The position numbers and the translations under genes were made by a program. Below the pieces are notes generated by a model. The model ran no database searches. It was not told where the DNA came from and saw only the letters and a program-made list of their open reading frames with translations. Positions 1 through 11,576 of a DNA stretch of 64,000 bases are shown here, one piece after another; the first letter of the stretch is position 1; each line of letters starts with the position of its first letter. The stretch is from Bolinopsis microptera (Eukaryota; Ctenophora; Tentaculata; Lobata; Bolinopsidae): the NCBI RefSeq assembly GCF_026151205.1, contig NC_087084.1:7489394-7553393 (forward strand). The letters are read 5' to 3'.

Positions 1-3000
1 GAGGGAAGTTCAGGGAGGGGTTAACTGCTGATGAGACTTGTACCGACTGTCTTGTTAACCAGTATTCTAGTGGTAAGTGTATTTTAGGATGAAGATGTAA
101 CCATGGTAACTAGGCACGATTGGTAGTTGGTATGTTTAAGTGTGTTTTTAGGTTATCTGACCCAAGTTTGGGATTAGCAATATATTGCTGTAAACCTCCG
201 GTTAAAGCACCACAATTGTGAGATTCAATGTTAAATATTAAACTCTATCTACCACAGTTTGTGCAGAAGTTTGCTCACATATTGCACATATTGCACATAT
301 TATTATTACTCAAATTACTCATATTGCACATATTACTCACATAATTATAACACATATTACCTAAAAACCCTCTCCTCCACAGTTGGAGCACCAGTCTGCA
401 AAGGATGTGAAAAACACAAGCACTCATCAGCTGGCTCTGAGACCTGCACTGACTGTCTAGGACAGACTTACCAGGATATGATAGCAAATGAAGATATGAA
501 AGAAAATGATAAAAAACTACCCGTGGACGAGTTCAACAAATGCCTCAGTAAGGATTTAGAGTATCTTCTGTAAGAGTTTCATTTTGACTGATCAGTGATT
601 TATATTTGATTGTATATATAATTATATATATATGCATTTATTATATTCATCTATTTATTTAAGTTGGAGTTTGTGCAATTTGGTAGTCAGGTTCAGAAAT
701 CAATACCATAATACGACAAGTTCAGTTCTTGAAGCTTACTCTAACCCCCTGACAACCGTTTCCACGACAACTGCCTCGACAACCCCCTGACAACTGTTGC
801 TAACCCCCACTTGTTTCAGTGGATACGGGGGAGGCGTGTGTCACCACCTCCGACACCATCTCCGCTTACGGAACCTACGACCTCGGACATGCTCAACTAG
901 GTGAGAAGAAATGAAATTTTCTAAGATGTTTATTGAATTTTTATATAGAATTTTTATATAGGGTTATTGTTATATTATGTGTATATTGTTTGAATTTATT
1001 CCTTTTACTAGGTGAGGAGAAGGCGTTTAATTGCGAGTTCGACTGCACGAATCCTGACCCTGCAGTCGTATGCGATCTGAAGGCTGTGTTCACTTGCGTG
1101 GAGCTGGAGGGTGGGAAGTTGGGATTTACGCCGTTTTATAACTGTAGTAAAACAAGGGTGACGAATGCGTATGCGGAACTAAACAAGCAGGTGCAATTCT
1201 TTAGAATTTTATAAATCTTGCAAAATGAGTAACTCATATGTTTGGAAAGCTTCTCCGGACAATTCTCTTCAGTTGAAGTATAACTCAATTTTATTATCAA
1301 CTCAATATTTTTCAGGGAGACAAAAACAAAGAATTGTCGGCAGCATTCAAAAAATTGTCAGAAGACAGTCTCAACTCCAACGGACTGGGTGACCTAGAAC
1401 AGGCTGCTGAGATCATAGACTCTATATCAGATCAGGCACAAGACGAGGTCAGCTTCATATACTTGATTTTTTATTAATTCTTAAAATCCCAACATTATTT
1501 TTGAATAACCCTGTAAATCTGTTTCTGGTGGGAGGTGAGCCTCATTGGTTTCTGACTCGTGATTTTCATTAACCAATCAGCATCCAGTATTAACCGATTA
1601 AAATCCATTAAATCACTGCCACGTGTTAGAAATCGCGTTTTTAAGTAGTTTCTGAAAACTTATAAAGAAGAATTCGTTGTAACTTTGTTTGAAAAGCATT
1701 AATATGATTGGTACTGCACACTCTACCTCACTTCTAACAGGTAAACGACGAGGTACTGAGTAACTTGATCGGGGGAGTCTCCAACATCGTGGAGGGAGAT
1801 CTGACCACCGACAACAACCAGAGGTCCAATGTCTTGAACAGGTATGTAGAAAATATGCTAAATATGCGTAATAATTATGTAAAATATGTAAAATATGCGT
1901 TATAATTATACAAGAAATTTGTAAGATTTATGTAAAACAGGCATTTTGACTTCATTCCAGCAATAGTTTCATTGATACGTTCATGTGTTCACTATTTCCT
2001 AACTATCCACTGACATAAAACTTAAGCCTTGTAAAGAAAGAATACCTGATCAAACAAAAGACTCCAAATTTTTTAGATTGAAATTATGTTCGTGCGATGG
2101 GATACTCTGCAAAGTTATACTGTTTTAAAGTAAATGTCTTATAGTCAATTCTTCAGAGTTGTTGAAAGTCTGACAAAGGTGACGAGTAACACAAAAGACG
2201 CTAATAGCCTGGCCACTTCCACTCATATCGCTGTAATGAAGGTATGTACGAAATATGCGTAATATTTGTAATACGTTAGTAGAAAATATGCGAAAATATG
2301 AGTTATAATTATGTGAGAAATACGTAAAACATGTGTAATATTTACGTAAGTCACGCGACACAAACTAACCAATAAGAGAGCTGTATTCTAATTCCCAATT
2401 TCACCAGGTGACAGGAGGAGCAAAGGTTTCAGAGGGTGGTGGAACTACCAAGTTCTCTTTACCCAAAAGTGAACTGAAGGGCCTGAGCAATTTAAAGGTG
2501 GAAACAAGTGGTGAAGAACCTTTACTAATGGTTAGTTATTCAATTAATTGTTATTTAATTAACTGTTATATAATTAATCATTTATCTAAGTTATTATTAA
2601 ACTTGATATTTTTGAGGTATTTATTGGTTGTCAGGTTGTGTCATACATTTACATATAATTATCCAGGTGTCAGCTGAAGACGAAGGGGACCTAGCAAAGG
2701 ACGTAGCAGTCCTAATATTCCAAGAATCCAACCTCTTCCCCAACACCGACTCCACACCCGACCCAGATCAGATGAAAGATGACTTTACGCTAGATACTGA
2801 TGATGAGAACAAGGCTAAACTGGTTAATTCTCTGGTGGTGGAGGTGTCCGCGGTGGGGGATAAAGATAAGCCTTATAAGCTGGGACTTTACATGAAGCCT
2901 CTTGCTAATGTGGTCAGTTCATGCACTATTACTGTAATACTACAAGTAGTTTATATGTACTATCTTACTATATAATATATATTTTGGAAAACTAAAGTGT

Positions 3001-6000
3001 AGATTTTTAAAAACTTTCAGATAACTTAAAAAGTTTAAAAGTAATCTGAACGTTTTCCAAATTCTACAATTCATAACAAACATCTCACACACAGGGAGGC
3101 AGGAACACCAGCATCAAAACATTCCCGGACGGACGGAAAGCCCAGCTGAAGAACACGTGCCACTCCTTTAACACCCACACGGAGACTTGGGTAGCGGACT
3201 GTGAGACGGTGTATGATAAGAACGAGGGAGATAGCAAGGTGCTGTGTATTTGTCAGCACAACACTAGCTTTGCTGTGTTGATGGTAAGAGAGTTATAAAC
3301 TAGAGTTAATTTTAATTGAAGTTACAGTGGAACTGAATACTGAGTGAAAAATGTTTGAGACAATATATAATTTACGGTTTCCCCCAAAAAGCTAACCATC
3401 CTAATTTCAGTCTCCGTACCCGATAGACCCGGGTTTTATAAAGTCCCAGACCCTGATGTCCACGATAATCCTCTCTTTGTCCATGATTTGTCTCTCACTT
3501 ACCATAGTCTGTCTGGCCTCTGCCGCCCCAATCAGAAAACAGGTGATTTAATTAATCAATTAATTAATTAATTTAATTGATTAGTTACTGATTGTTTTTT
3601 AACAGGTGGGTGTTCCGATTCAAACTGGAGTTTTTACCCAGATTTGGAATATCTTGAATTATGAATTAATTAATTACATAATTAACTAACAGTATCCTTA
3701 TTAACAGAGGTCAACAAAGATCAACATTTGCTTCTCATTCTCCTTGCTCCTGGCTAGTTTTCTCTTTCTTCTACAGAATGCCTTGGTAAAGTCTGATGAC
3801 AGCGGAGCCATCAAACCGGTGAGTTAAACAATTAAAAATGTAAAAATTAAAAAAATGAATTAAGATGAAAATTTTCAAACTTTTTAACAAAAAACTTTTA
3901 TTTTAAAAATAGTTCAAATAATTGCAAACAAAACTTTTTTTACCCGTTGAATTATTTTGATTCATGATTATATGAATTATCAAACTACATTATTCATATT
4001 TATTCTTAAAACTTACAAGTTACAATCATCACTTCTCTAACCATGGTAACAATATGTTGTAACCATGGTGACAATATGTTGTAACCATGGTAACAATATG
4101 TTGTAACCATGGTAACAATATGTTGTAACCATGGTAATTACATTAATCACCACGTCTCACTCTCCAGGGCAGTGCGGGGTGCATAGTGTACGCGGCTATC
4201 CAACACTACCTCTGGCTGGTGGTGTTCCTGTGGATGGTGGTGGAGGGGATCCTCATGTACCTGTCTCTGGTCCAGGTGTTCGGTTCTCACATCTCCAAAT
4301 ACATGCTCAAGTTCAACTTGCTCTGCTGGGGTGAGTAGCCAATCATAGGGAGGTGTTGTTGTTGTCACGTGACATAAATTAGCCAATCAGAGAACTGTAT
4401 TCTGGTCACGTGAAATAAATTAGCCAATCATAGAGAGGTATACACGTGACACAAGATGGTAACAAAAATATTTGGATTATAACATTTTACCCGTTACTCG
4501 TTGCAGGTGTGCCGATCATCTTTCCAATAATTGGATATTTCGCCTTCACAAAGACAGTAACTATTGGGGATTACTCAGTTGTAAAGTCAGACTTTCTTGC
4601 TGAGAGCATGTAAGTAGAATCATATAGCAATATTTGAACACAACAGTATAGTGTTTAAAAAGGTAATTTATACTATACAAGTATAGTTATACTATACAGA
4701 GTTCTGATGAAACTTGTACGACAGGTTTTTACAGAAACGTCCTGATAACACGTTGATAATTCCTGTCACGTGACTAACTTTCACACGTGACTAACTTTAA
4801 CACGTGACTAACGTTAACACGTGACTAACTTTAACACGTGACTAACTTAACACGTGACTAACTTTAACACGTGACTAACGTTAACACGTGACTAGCTTCA
4901 ACACGTGACTAACTTTAACACGTGACTAACTTGAACACGTGACTAACTTAACACGTGACTAACTTTAACACGTGACTAACTTTAACACGTGACTAACTTT
5001 AACACGTGACTAACTTTAACACGTGACTAACTTTAACACGTGACCTACTTGACACGTGACTAACTTAACACGTGTCTTACTTTTACACGTGACTAACTTT
5101 AACACGTGACTAACTTAACACTTGACTAACTTTAACCTTTTAACGCGTGACTAACTTTAACACATGACCTACTTGACACGTGACTAACTTTAACACGTGA
5201 CTAAATTTAACACGTGACCTACTTGACACGTGACTAACTTAACACGTGTCTTACTTTGACACGTGACTAACTTAACACGTGACTAACTTAACACGTGACT
5301 AACTTAACACGTGACTAACTTAACACGTGACTAACTTTAACACGTGACTAACTTTAACACGTGTTGTTTCAGGTGTTTTCTAAAACCCGGAGGTATTCCC
5401 TTCTGGGTCTTCTTCTTTCTGCCTCTGATGCTGGCGCTCCTTCTTAACGTTGTCTTCTTCATCTTGGTGCTGAGGGTCATCAAGCAATCTAAAAGTGCGA
5501 CTGCTACTGAGAGCGAGCTACTTTTGGTGAGTAACAATAACTTTTTTTAGATAGCTGTTTTAATAATGACAATTTTCATCATAGCAAGCTGGGTTAAACT
5601 CTACAAGTTATAGTTTCAGAACATTTAATACTGCCCCAATTCATTCATTCCCATTCAATTCCCGTTTAATTCCCGTTTAATTCCAGAGACAAATAAAGGC
5701 AGCAGTGGGAGTAATGGCATTACTCGGCACTGGTTGGCTGATCGGCGTATTCATGACGATTCCAGAACCTAGCACTCAGATAACGCTCCAGTACATCTTC
5801 ATCCTCCTTAATTCATCTCAGGTTATTCATTTTTAAGTTTAACTTCCTATATCCTCCTAATTGCTTAATTGACAATAATAAATAATTCTTTAATTTTAAC
5901 AACTTGAATAACAACCACAAATTTCAGGGAATCTGCGTGTTCCTCTTCTACGTAGTCCTGAACGAACAGGTCACCAACCACTGGCTAACCACCTTCGGAC

Positions 6001-6206
6001 TGAAGACCAAGGTGGCCTCCAGCTCCTCCACCGCCACCACCGCCGCCACCGCTCCAGCTAAAGATAAGGGCGCCACCACTGCCGCCGCTACTCCGGACAC
6101 GGAAAACGTGTATGAGAATGCAGCCGCTGCTAGTGATAAGGACACTGATGATCATACTTATGATACAGCATTCCCTGCTAAGTCCGAGGAAAATGGAAAT
6201 ATCTAA
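1..6206 (+). CDS. Adhesion (class B2) G-protein-coupled receptor, 5' part outside the window
   Basis: Seventeen exons join in frame, all with GT-AG borders: <1-72, 383-547, 820-900, 1012-1190, 1316-1447, 1741-1841, 2157-2241, 2408-2530, 2667-2912, 3095-3283, 3411-3542, 3708-3818, 4168-4330, 4507-4609, 5373-5526, 5687-5821, 5928-6206 (stop). They give about 815 residues. The first two exons carry cysteine patterns of GCC2/GCC3 (ephrin-receptor-like) repeats (TCTDCLVNQY, TCTDCLGQTY). A cysteine-rich stretch follows, then a GAIN-type region and a GPS motif at 3095-3283 ending CICQHNTSFAVLM. Seven membrane segments follow from 3411; TM3 (HYLWLVVFLWMVVEGILMYL) is typical of class B2. The cytoplasmic tail is short, with an Ala/Thr-rich stretch and acidic end. 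By family it is an autoproteolysed surface receptor for adhesion ligands; the ligand is unknown. The signal peptide and distal ectodomain lie upstream. Confidence 0.93.
4038..4136. repeat. 22-bp minisatellite in an adhesion-GPCR intron
   Basis: About 4.5 tandem copies of a 22-bp unit beginning AACCATGGTAACAATATG, nearly identical, just upstream of the exon at 4168. No coding role is visible. Confidence 0.9.
4757..5371. repeat. CACGTG-bearing minisatellite filling an adhesion-GPCR intron
   Basis: Dozens of tandem copies of a 15-17-bp unit (CACGTGACTAACTTTAA and shorter variants) run up to the acceptor of the exon at 5373. Almost every unit keeps the palindromic E-box hexamer CACGTG, while the AT-rich linker varies in length. 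It accounts for nearly all of this 763-bp intron. Confidence 0.95.
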
Positions 6207-7670
6207 TTAATTAATTAAATTTAATTGATTAATTTGACGATTGTTTAATCGTGTAAGGACGAGAGGATGAGGTTGTTTTAACATTGTGACTGATGCTAAG
6301 GGTGTTTTATTTAGAATTTAATTTAAATTAAGCTGTTGATTTCTGTTAATTAGTTTGTTGTTGTTGTTGGGGTTATATTTGATTTTTCATCAGGCTACAC
6401 ATTTTTATGGAATTAGATTCTAAAATAATTTTTTAGACACTGTTATTATTACTTAGAATTATGTCTTTGTCAAATTAAGTATTTGTATCGTCTACTTTAT
6501 AACCATAAGTTTCAGAAGTGTTCGATTAATTTAATTTTATACTTATTGCGTAGTTTTTGTAGAACATATCAGATCGTTGTATAGTTTATATCGAAACTGG
6601 CAAATCTTTCTGCCGAATTATCAAACTGTTTTTCTTCTTCAAACTTACAATAATTATATATATAAATTTACTTGTACTATATTTGGTTCAACGTATCCTA
6701 CTTTCGAGTTTAGACACAATTTTTAAGCTGCAGAGGTAAATTACTATATATCGTGCTCTTTAGTCTTTAACCAGCATCAGAAAGAAAACACCTCTTGATC
6801 TTTCCTTTTCTCTCTTCCTCCGTTTCTCTCACAAAAAAATTGAATCCTATCTCTTGACCCATGACACACGTGAAGAATGTACCCTGTTAGATATTCGGTT
6901 ATCAGTCGATACACGGTTGGGGCACGGTTGGGGCAACATCCGGGCACGAACCAAATATCGCTTTGGGGATTGCGGCACACTCGAGGTAATGCTTCGAAGC
7001 ACAGTTATATGGATACAATCAGAGTGGGAATCGGATTTGCGCTCAACAACGAACACTTTTGATTTATACGTCCATTTTATTTTTGTTAATAACTTTTTAA
7101 GTACTGGTACTGGTACTAATACTAATTTATTCAAAGACTGACAGACTGTCCAAACTGGAAATGAAATTTTGTAATACATTTATTGACATTTTAGAGTCGT
7201 TTAATTTACTCGTCTACAGAATTAAACTTCTAACTAAAATGGTGAGTGCAAAAAAATCATATCGAAAGATTTAATTTGTATAAGTCAACTGAAAGTTTAT
7301 CATGTTATATTATAAGATTATAGTAAATCAAAAATACAATTTTAACCATACAAATCATATTACATATTTAAAAAAAGTTATCAACATATTTCTAACTGTG
7401 CCACGTTACACATTTTCAAATTCTTCATTCTTTATTAGTTAAAAAAATATTGTTCATTCTTTACAGGAGAGATATTTTTCGTCAATACGATTAAAATTGT
7501 TTATCGCTACAATATTTAGAAATAAACACAGGGTGTTTTACACTTGGTTTAGAAATAAGCACAAGGTGCTTTACACTTGGTTTAGAAATAAACACAAGGC
7601 GTTTTACACTTCATGGTTTAGAAATAAACACAAGGTTCTTTACTGCACTTAAGAGTTGCCTGCCCGTTCT
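6207..7670. other. Intergenic region and 3' flank of the adhesion GPCR
   Basis: AT-rich DNA between two convergent genes. The proximal part should hold the 3' UTR of the receptor gene. I see no supported gene: short ORFs around 6850-7180 overlap on both strands and lack family features. At 7222-7232 an ATG is followed directly by GTGAGT, which could be a start-codon exon, but nothing downstream on the plus strand supports it. Confidence 0.6.
7505..7650. repeat. Short tandem repeat downstream of the cysteine-rich gene
   Basis: About four imperfect copies of a roughly 35-bp unit starting TTTAGAAATAAACACAAGG, next to the stop codon of the minus-strand gene and probably inside its 3' UTR. A TTTATT at 7431-7436, which reads AATAAA on the minus strand, could be its poly(A) signal. 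Confidence 0.8.
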
Positions 7671-8872
7671 TCACTTACACTTGCACTGCTTGGGACAGTC
7701 TTCCTCCTCGTCGTAAGCATTAACCTTTCCCTTTTTAGCATACCCCGAGATCAAATCCCAGTTCTTGTAGGCACATTTATCAGGACATGCCATCCGGGTG
7801 CAAGCTCCCATACCGCCCTCTTCTCCACAAGTGCATTGGTTACACCCGTCATTGTAGGAGTCACCAGGGGCAGCTCGTTTAGTCTTTCCTTTTTTGTCAA
7901 GGTATTGGCAACAGATAGTTCCCTCACTACATTTCATTTCTCCTGAGGAAAATTAGAGGTTTTTTGTGGTTTCAGTTGAGAACATGTAGCTATGATTTTG
8001 ACACATTTGGATAAATGGAACAATTACTCAATTAGCTGCGAGCATTTGTATATATATATATATATTATATACTGAAGCACCTAAGGAAAGCTGTAAAGCT
8101 AACATAAAAAAAATGTAATTAGCATGAGCCTATATCAAATTAGCATGCAATAAGCATGTAATTAGCATACAATTAGCATTTAATTAGCACTTTAGCATGT
8201 GATAAGCATGTTATTAGCACGTAATTAGCAAGTAATTAATATTTAATTGATATTAACAAGAGCCTATATTATCATCTACTTACCGTTCTTCTGGCATTTG
8301 CATGTCTCACATCCATTGTACACCTTCTGTCCACGTTTCAGGACCATCATGTTATATCTACAGCCAAATTCTTCAGGTGGGGACCTAGTAGTAGTGGTAA
8401 TTAGCATGTAATTAGCATGTAATTAGCATGTAATTAGCATGTAATTAGCATGTAATTAGCATGTAATTAGCATGTAATTAGCATGTAATTAGCATGTAAT
8501 TAGCATGTAATTAGCATGGGATTAGCATGGAATTAGCATGTTTTATGAACAGCCCACTTCTTCAAGTGGGGACCTAGTGGTAAATCCACGATTGGGTAGC
8601 ATGAGCCTACAATCTCAATACTTCAGTAGGATATTACATAAATTTACATCGTATTAATCATATTATGTTTAAACACTATGAAGAAATAAACATTTTTTCG
8701 CTCTTGTGAGTGGGAGACTCTGATAACTTCGTCCCCAACAATCAAATAACATTAATAAATATTATGATTGATCGTTTACACTATAAAATAATTTATCTAC
8801 ACTAAAAAATCACCTGCCCACAACAAGACTTGCACATATCAAGACAGCTCCGAGCAGGGCGAACCGTAACAT
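7671..8872 (-). CDS. Small secreted cysteine-rich protein (VWC/pacifastin-like repeats)
   Basis: Three exons on the minus strand join in frame to 143 residues: 8872-8814 (ATG to donor), 8384-8284, and 7942-7671 with the stop. Exon 1 encodes a clear signal peptide (MLRFALLGAVLICASLVVG). The mature part is rich in cysteine, glycine and lysine and has two related blocks: GCETCKCQKNG in exon 2 and GCNQCTCGEEGGMGACTRMAC in exon 3, followed by CPDKC and a terminal CPKQCKCK. The spacing resembles chordin-type VWC and pacifastin modules (CNxCxC...CTxxxC), but the loop before CNxC is longer than in classical pacifastins. Such modules bind growth factors or inhibit serine proteases; which applies here cannot be told. 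Exons and introns are well defined by splice sites and phase. Confidence 0.85.
8396..8542. repeat. 11-bp minisatellite in intron 1 of the cysteine-rich gene
   Basis: About thirteen copies of ATTAGCATGTA in tandem, abutting the acceptor side of exon 2. Scattered ATTAGCAT units also occur in the other intron (8110-8240). Confidence 0.93.
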
Positions 8873-11080
8873 GGTCTGGAAAGAATATTTATGAATAATA
8901 AACAATAATAAAAATATTCTTCTTCGTAGGGAGCTGTGATCAAAGTGCCCCATAAAAATGTTAGGGGTCGTCATACTTCGTAATTACTTTTTGGCCAATT
9001 TTCAGAGAATTGGTCTTTTCTATGTTTTGGCTATTTAAGTAGTAGTACTAATAGACACGTGTCTAAATTTTATTGAAATGAACAACGACTATAAATAGAA
9101 GTACAATGAAAACGACTATTGCAAATAAAGCTGTGATGTGTTATTCATCTAAGACATAAAATAAAAACGTTTTATAAATTGTGATAAAGAAATATGTTAT
9201 TTGGAAAGAATGATTGTAGAAATTAAAGGGCAGATTTTCTCGCCGGTCATTAATCAAATTTTGGAGGGCATGCAACGGGCTATGTTATCTCTCTCCTGCT
9301 GGCAAGGGAATTGTGCATCTTATCGACACTTGCAAAACAAATCGAATTATATATTATTGATATTGTTTGATTGTGCCGTAAAAGTAAATAATTGTTTTAT
9401 TAAATAATTCTGTTATTATACGTCAAGACGTATGATATAGAAATATGGTGAGAGGCTCATGTAAACTTTTAAAGATCTAACGTCAAAATAATTCAATCAA
9501 GGAGGCCTGGAGGCTGCTCAAAATCCATGGATGTTGATAAGTTATATTAATCAGGTTAGTTATGGCGACTGATAAGTGATAACGTTGGAATAAGAGTTTA
9601 GAATCACCAGGGAAATACACGTACCGCTGCGAACAGCTACAATGAACTCTCTGTTCTCTTGTTAAATGTAACTTGAGATGATATTGTTAGGGAGAGAAAA
9701 TAAATCAGGTGTTACCAAATCGCTGATTGGACATGTGGACCTCATGGAATAAGAGTCACACTCATACTCACTGCACCTGTAACACCGCACACATAAAACT
9801 TGACCACTAGACATAAACTTGACCACTAGACACCCCAATCAATGTATGGAAAGCTGCAAACATTCACATGACGGTGACTTAATGACGATGTAATGTAATG
9901 ACTTAATTGTGCGAGAAGATGAACAACAAAAAAAAAGATGAGGAAATAAAATAATGTATAATGTGTTATGCATAAGGTTAGTTAGGCATAAGCGTTAGTT
10001 AGGACTTTAGGAGTTAATTTGTTGAATCATAAGATTTGGAACCATGAGAACATTTATCAATTGTTAAAACAATCTATACGGACAACAGCTCATGAGGGTA
10101 AAGGAAATATTTCTACGAACATAGAGATAGTGAAGAATTTATACAAAGGATACCACAATGCTGGCAACATGCCGCCACCTCTAAGTCGCCCACAAAACGC
10201 CACTGGGCTGCAAAATGTTGCCACTACTCGATAGATCTAAAGATGTAAAGTGATTTAAACCTCATTCTGTCCGATAACCATAATATGCCAGAACCACGTG
10301 CCTAAGAAAAACTTGTTCACTCGAAGAAGTGAACCGTGGAAATTTCTGGAATCTACGAAAAAATACCAATTTTACACAATAGCATAAAATGTAAAATGTT
10401 TTAAAATAACCGTGTATAAACGGTTATGATAAGATAATCAGCGGGTATTTATCATTATGCTCATTAAATTTATTCGATACCTTGAATTTTTACGTATTTT
10501 GTACTATGACTTCTTCAGAAGTGAAGATCAAGATATTGATTTATTAAACTCAGGTCTCAGGCGGCCTATTTCACTTTTTGGTAATTAAAGTATCTCAATT
10601 AGTAAATCAACTCTTCTCATAAATTCATTTCCATCACCAAATTTAATTTCTAGGTCGATTTCTGATTTGTAAAACGGTAAGTTACCACAAATTTTGTATT
10701 AATGATTGTTCCAAAATGACATGGGGAATGAATGATTTGCCAGCACATGTTATGTTTCATCAATCACGCCAATATATTGAAGTATGGGTTGTTTGTAGGT
10801 TTAATTGGGGTGGAAGCAAAAGTTAAAGTTTTAGTTTTTCCACATTTGGTGAAACATTTCGTCTCGTTTATGAAGCTGTTGTGCTTTTCAATCGTGAAAA
10901 AATGGAGACGGAGGAGTTGGAACAAAAAAAGGTATCATAAAAAAAATAACAAAGGAACATTTAATCCTTTTCCCTTTTAGTAGCGCACCAGTTCTAGCAA
11001 AATGGAGCACGGTGATGGATATGTGATGCTTTGACTAGAACCAAAATTGTTCTTTCTGCAACCATATACTACCATCGAGG
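8873..11080. other. Intergenic region without a supported gene
   Basis: AT-rich DNA upstream of the minus-strand cysteine-rich gene, so its promoter should lie at the left edge. At 9351-9406 there is a copy of a dispersed repeat (TTTGATTGTGCCGTAAAA) also found at about 55172-55229 and, inverted, at about 58083-58147. The ORFs at 9201-9407, 10019-10234 and 10732-10980 show no recognisable domain and look like chance. Confidence 0.6.
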
Positions 11081-11081
11081 A

Positions 11082-11305
11082 GCAGTAAAATGGCACGGAT
11101 AAACATGTACTCCTTCACACTTGGCACAAACAACAATCTTACAATGGGAATATTTAAGTGGACACACGTCAATCTTGCATGCGTCTGCTCAATATTTAAG
11201 AGAGATTTAGAAAGCGAGTTATTGAAATTTACTAGGTCATGTATTGGTTTCTGCTAATGCTGTTTTAACTTTAAGTATACATCACGCACGTAGCCAGGAG
11301 TTTTC
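11082..11305. repeat. Dispersed repeat R1, solo copy
   Basis: Begins near GTAAAATGGCACGGATAAAC and runs through GCATGCGTCTGCTCAATATT to GGTTTCTGCTAATGCTG. The same sequence recurs at 11456-11600 (part), 11822-11985, 14198-14354 plus 14937-15000, and 16235-16420. It behaves as the terminal repeat of the Penelope-like element in this cluster. Confidence 0.8.
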
Positions 11306-11425
11306 TTTGGGGGGGGGGGGGGGCCTCGGCGCGGCGAGCGAAGCGAGTGGACGCGTCCAACCCATCTGCTCCGGCAGGGGTCTGTGAGCGCGGCCCCCAG
11401 CAGGGTCTTGGGTCGAAAACTATTG
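11305..11425. repeat. GC-rich dispersed repeat next to a G-run
   Basis: A G-run followed by a GC-rich block containing GCGAGCGAAGCGAGTGGACG and CTGCTCCGGCAGGGGTCTG. A close copy lies at about 15008-15145. Both stand out from the AT-rich surroundings and both sit inside R1 repeats, so they are probably part of a longer form of that repeat. Confidence 0.75.
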
Positions 11426-11576
11426 AGACGACTCAAAGCTCGATGACGAACAGTTTGGGAATATGGGACAATGGGAATATATAATTGTGGACACCCGTCA
11501 ATCTTGCATGCGTCTGCTCAATATTTATGAATATCTTTCCTTCTCTATCTTAATTAGTCAAAGCTTACTACTAGGT

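Noticed and set aside
259..573. 104-codon ORF read as a free-standing gene
   Set aside because: Only 383-547 is coding; the part before it is intron with a Tyr-rich chance translation, and the part after 547 runs past a GTAAGG donor.
4757..5371. CRISPR-like array of short direct repeats
   Set aside because: Units are contiguous with no unique spacers, and the DNA is an intron of an animal gene. The same applies to the arrays at 8396, 32135 and 50948.
7656..7946. Plus-strand ORF opposite the cysteine-rich gene
   Set aside because: Antisense shadow of the exon at 7671-7942; the minus strand has signal peptide, splice sites and cysteine pattern.
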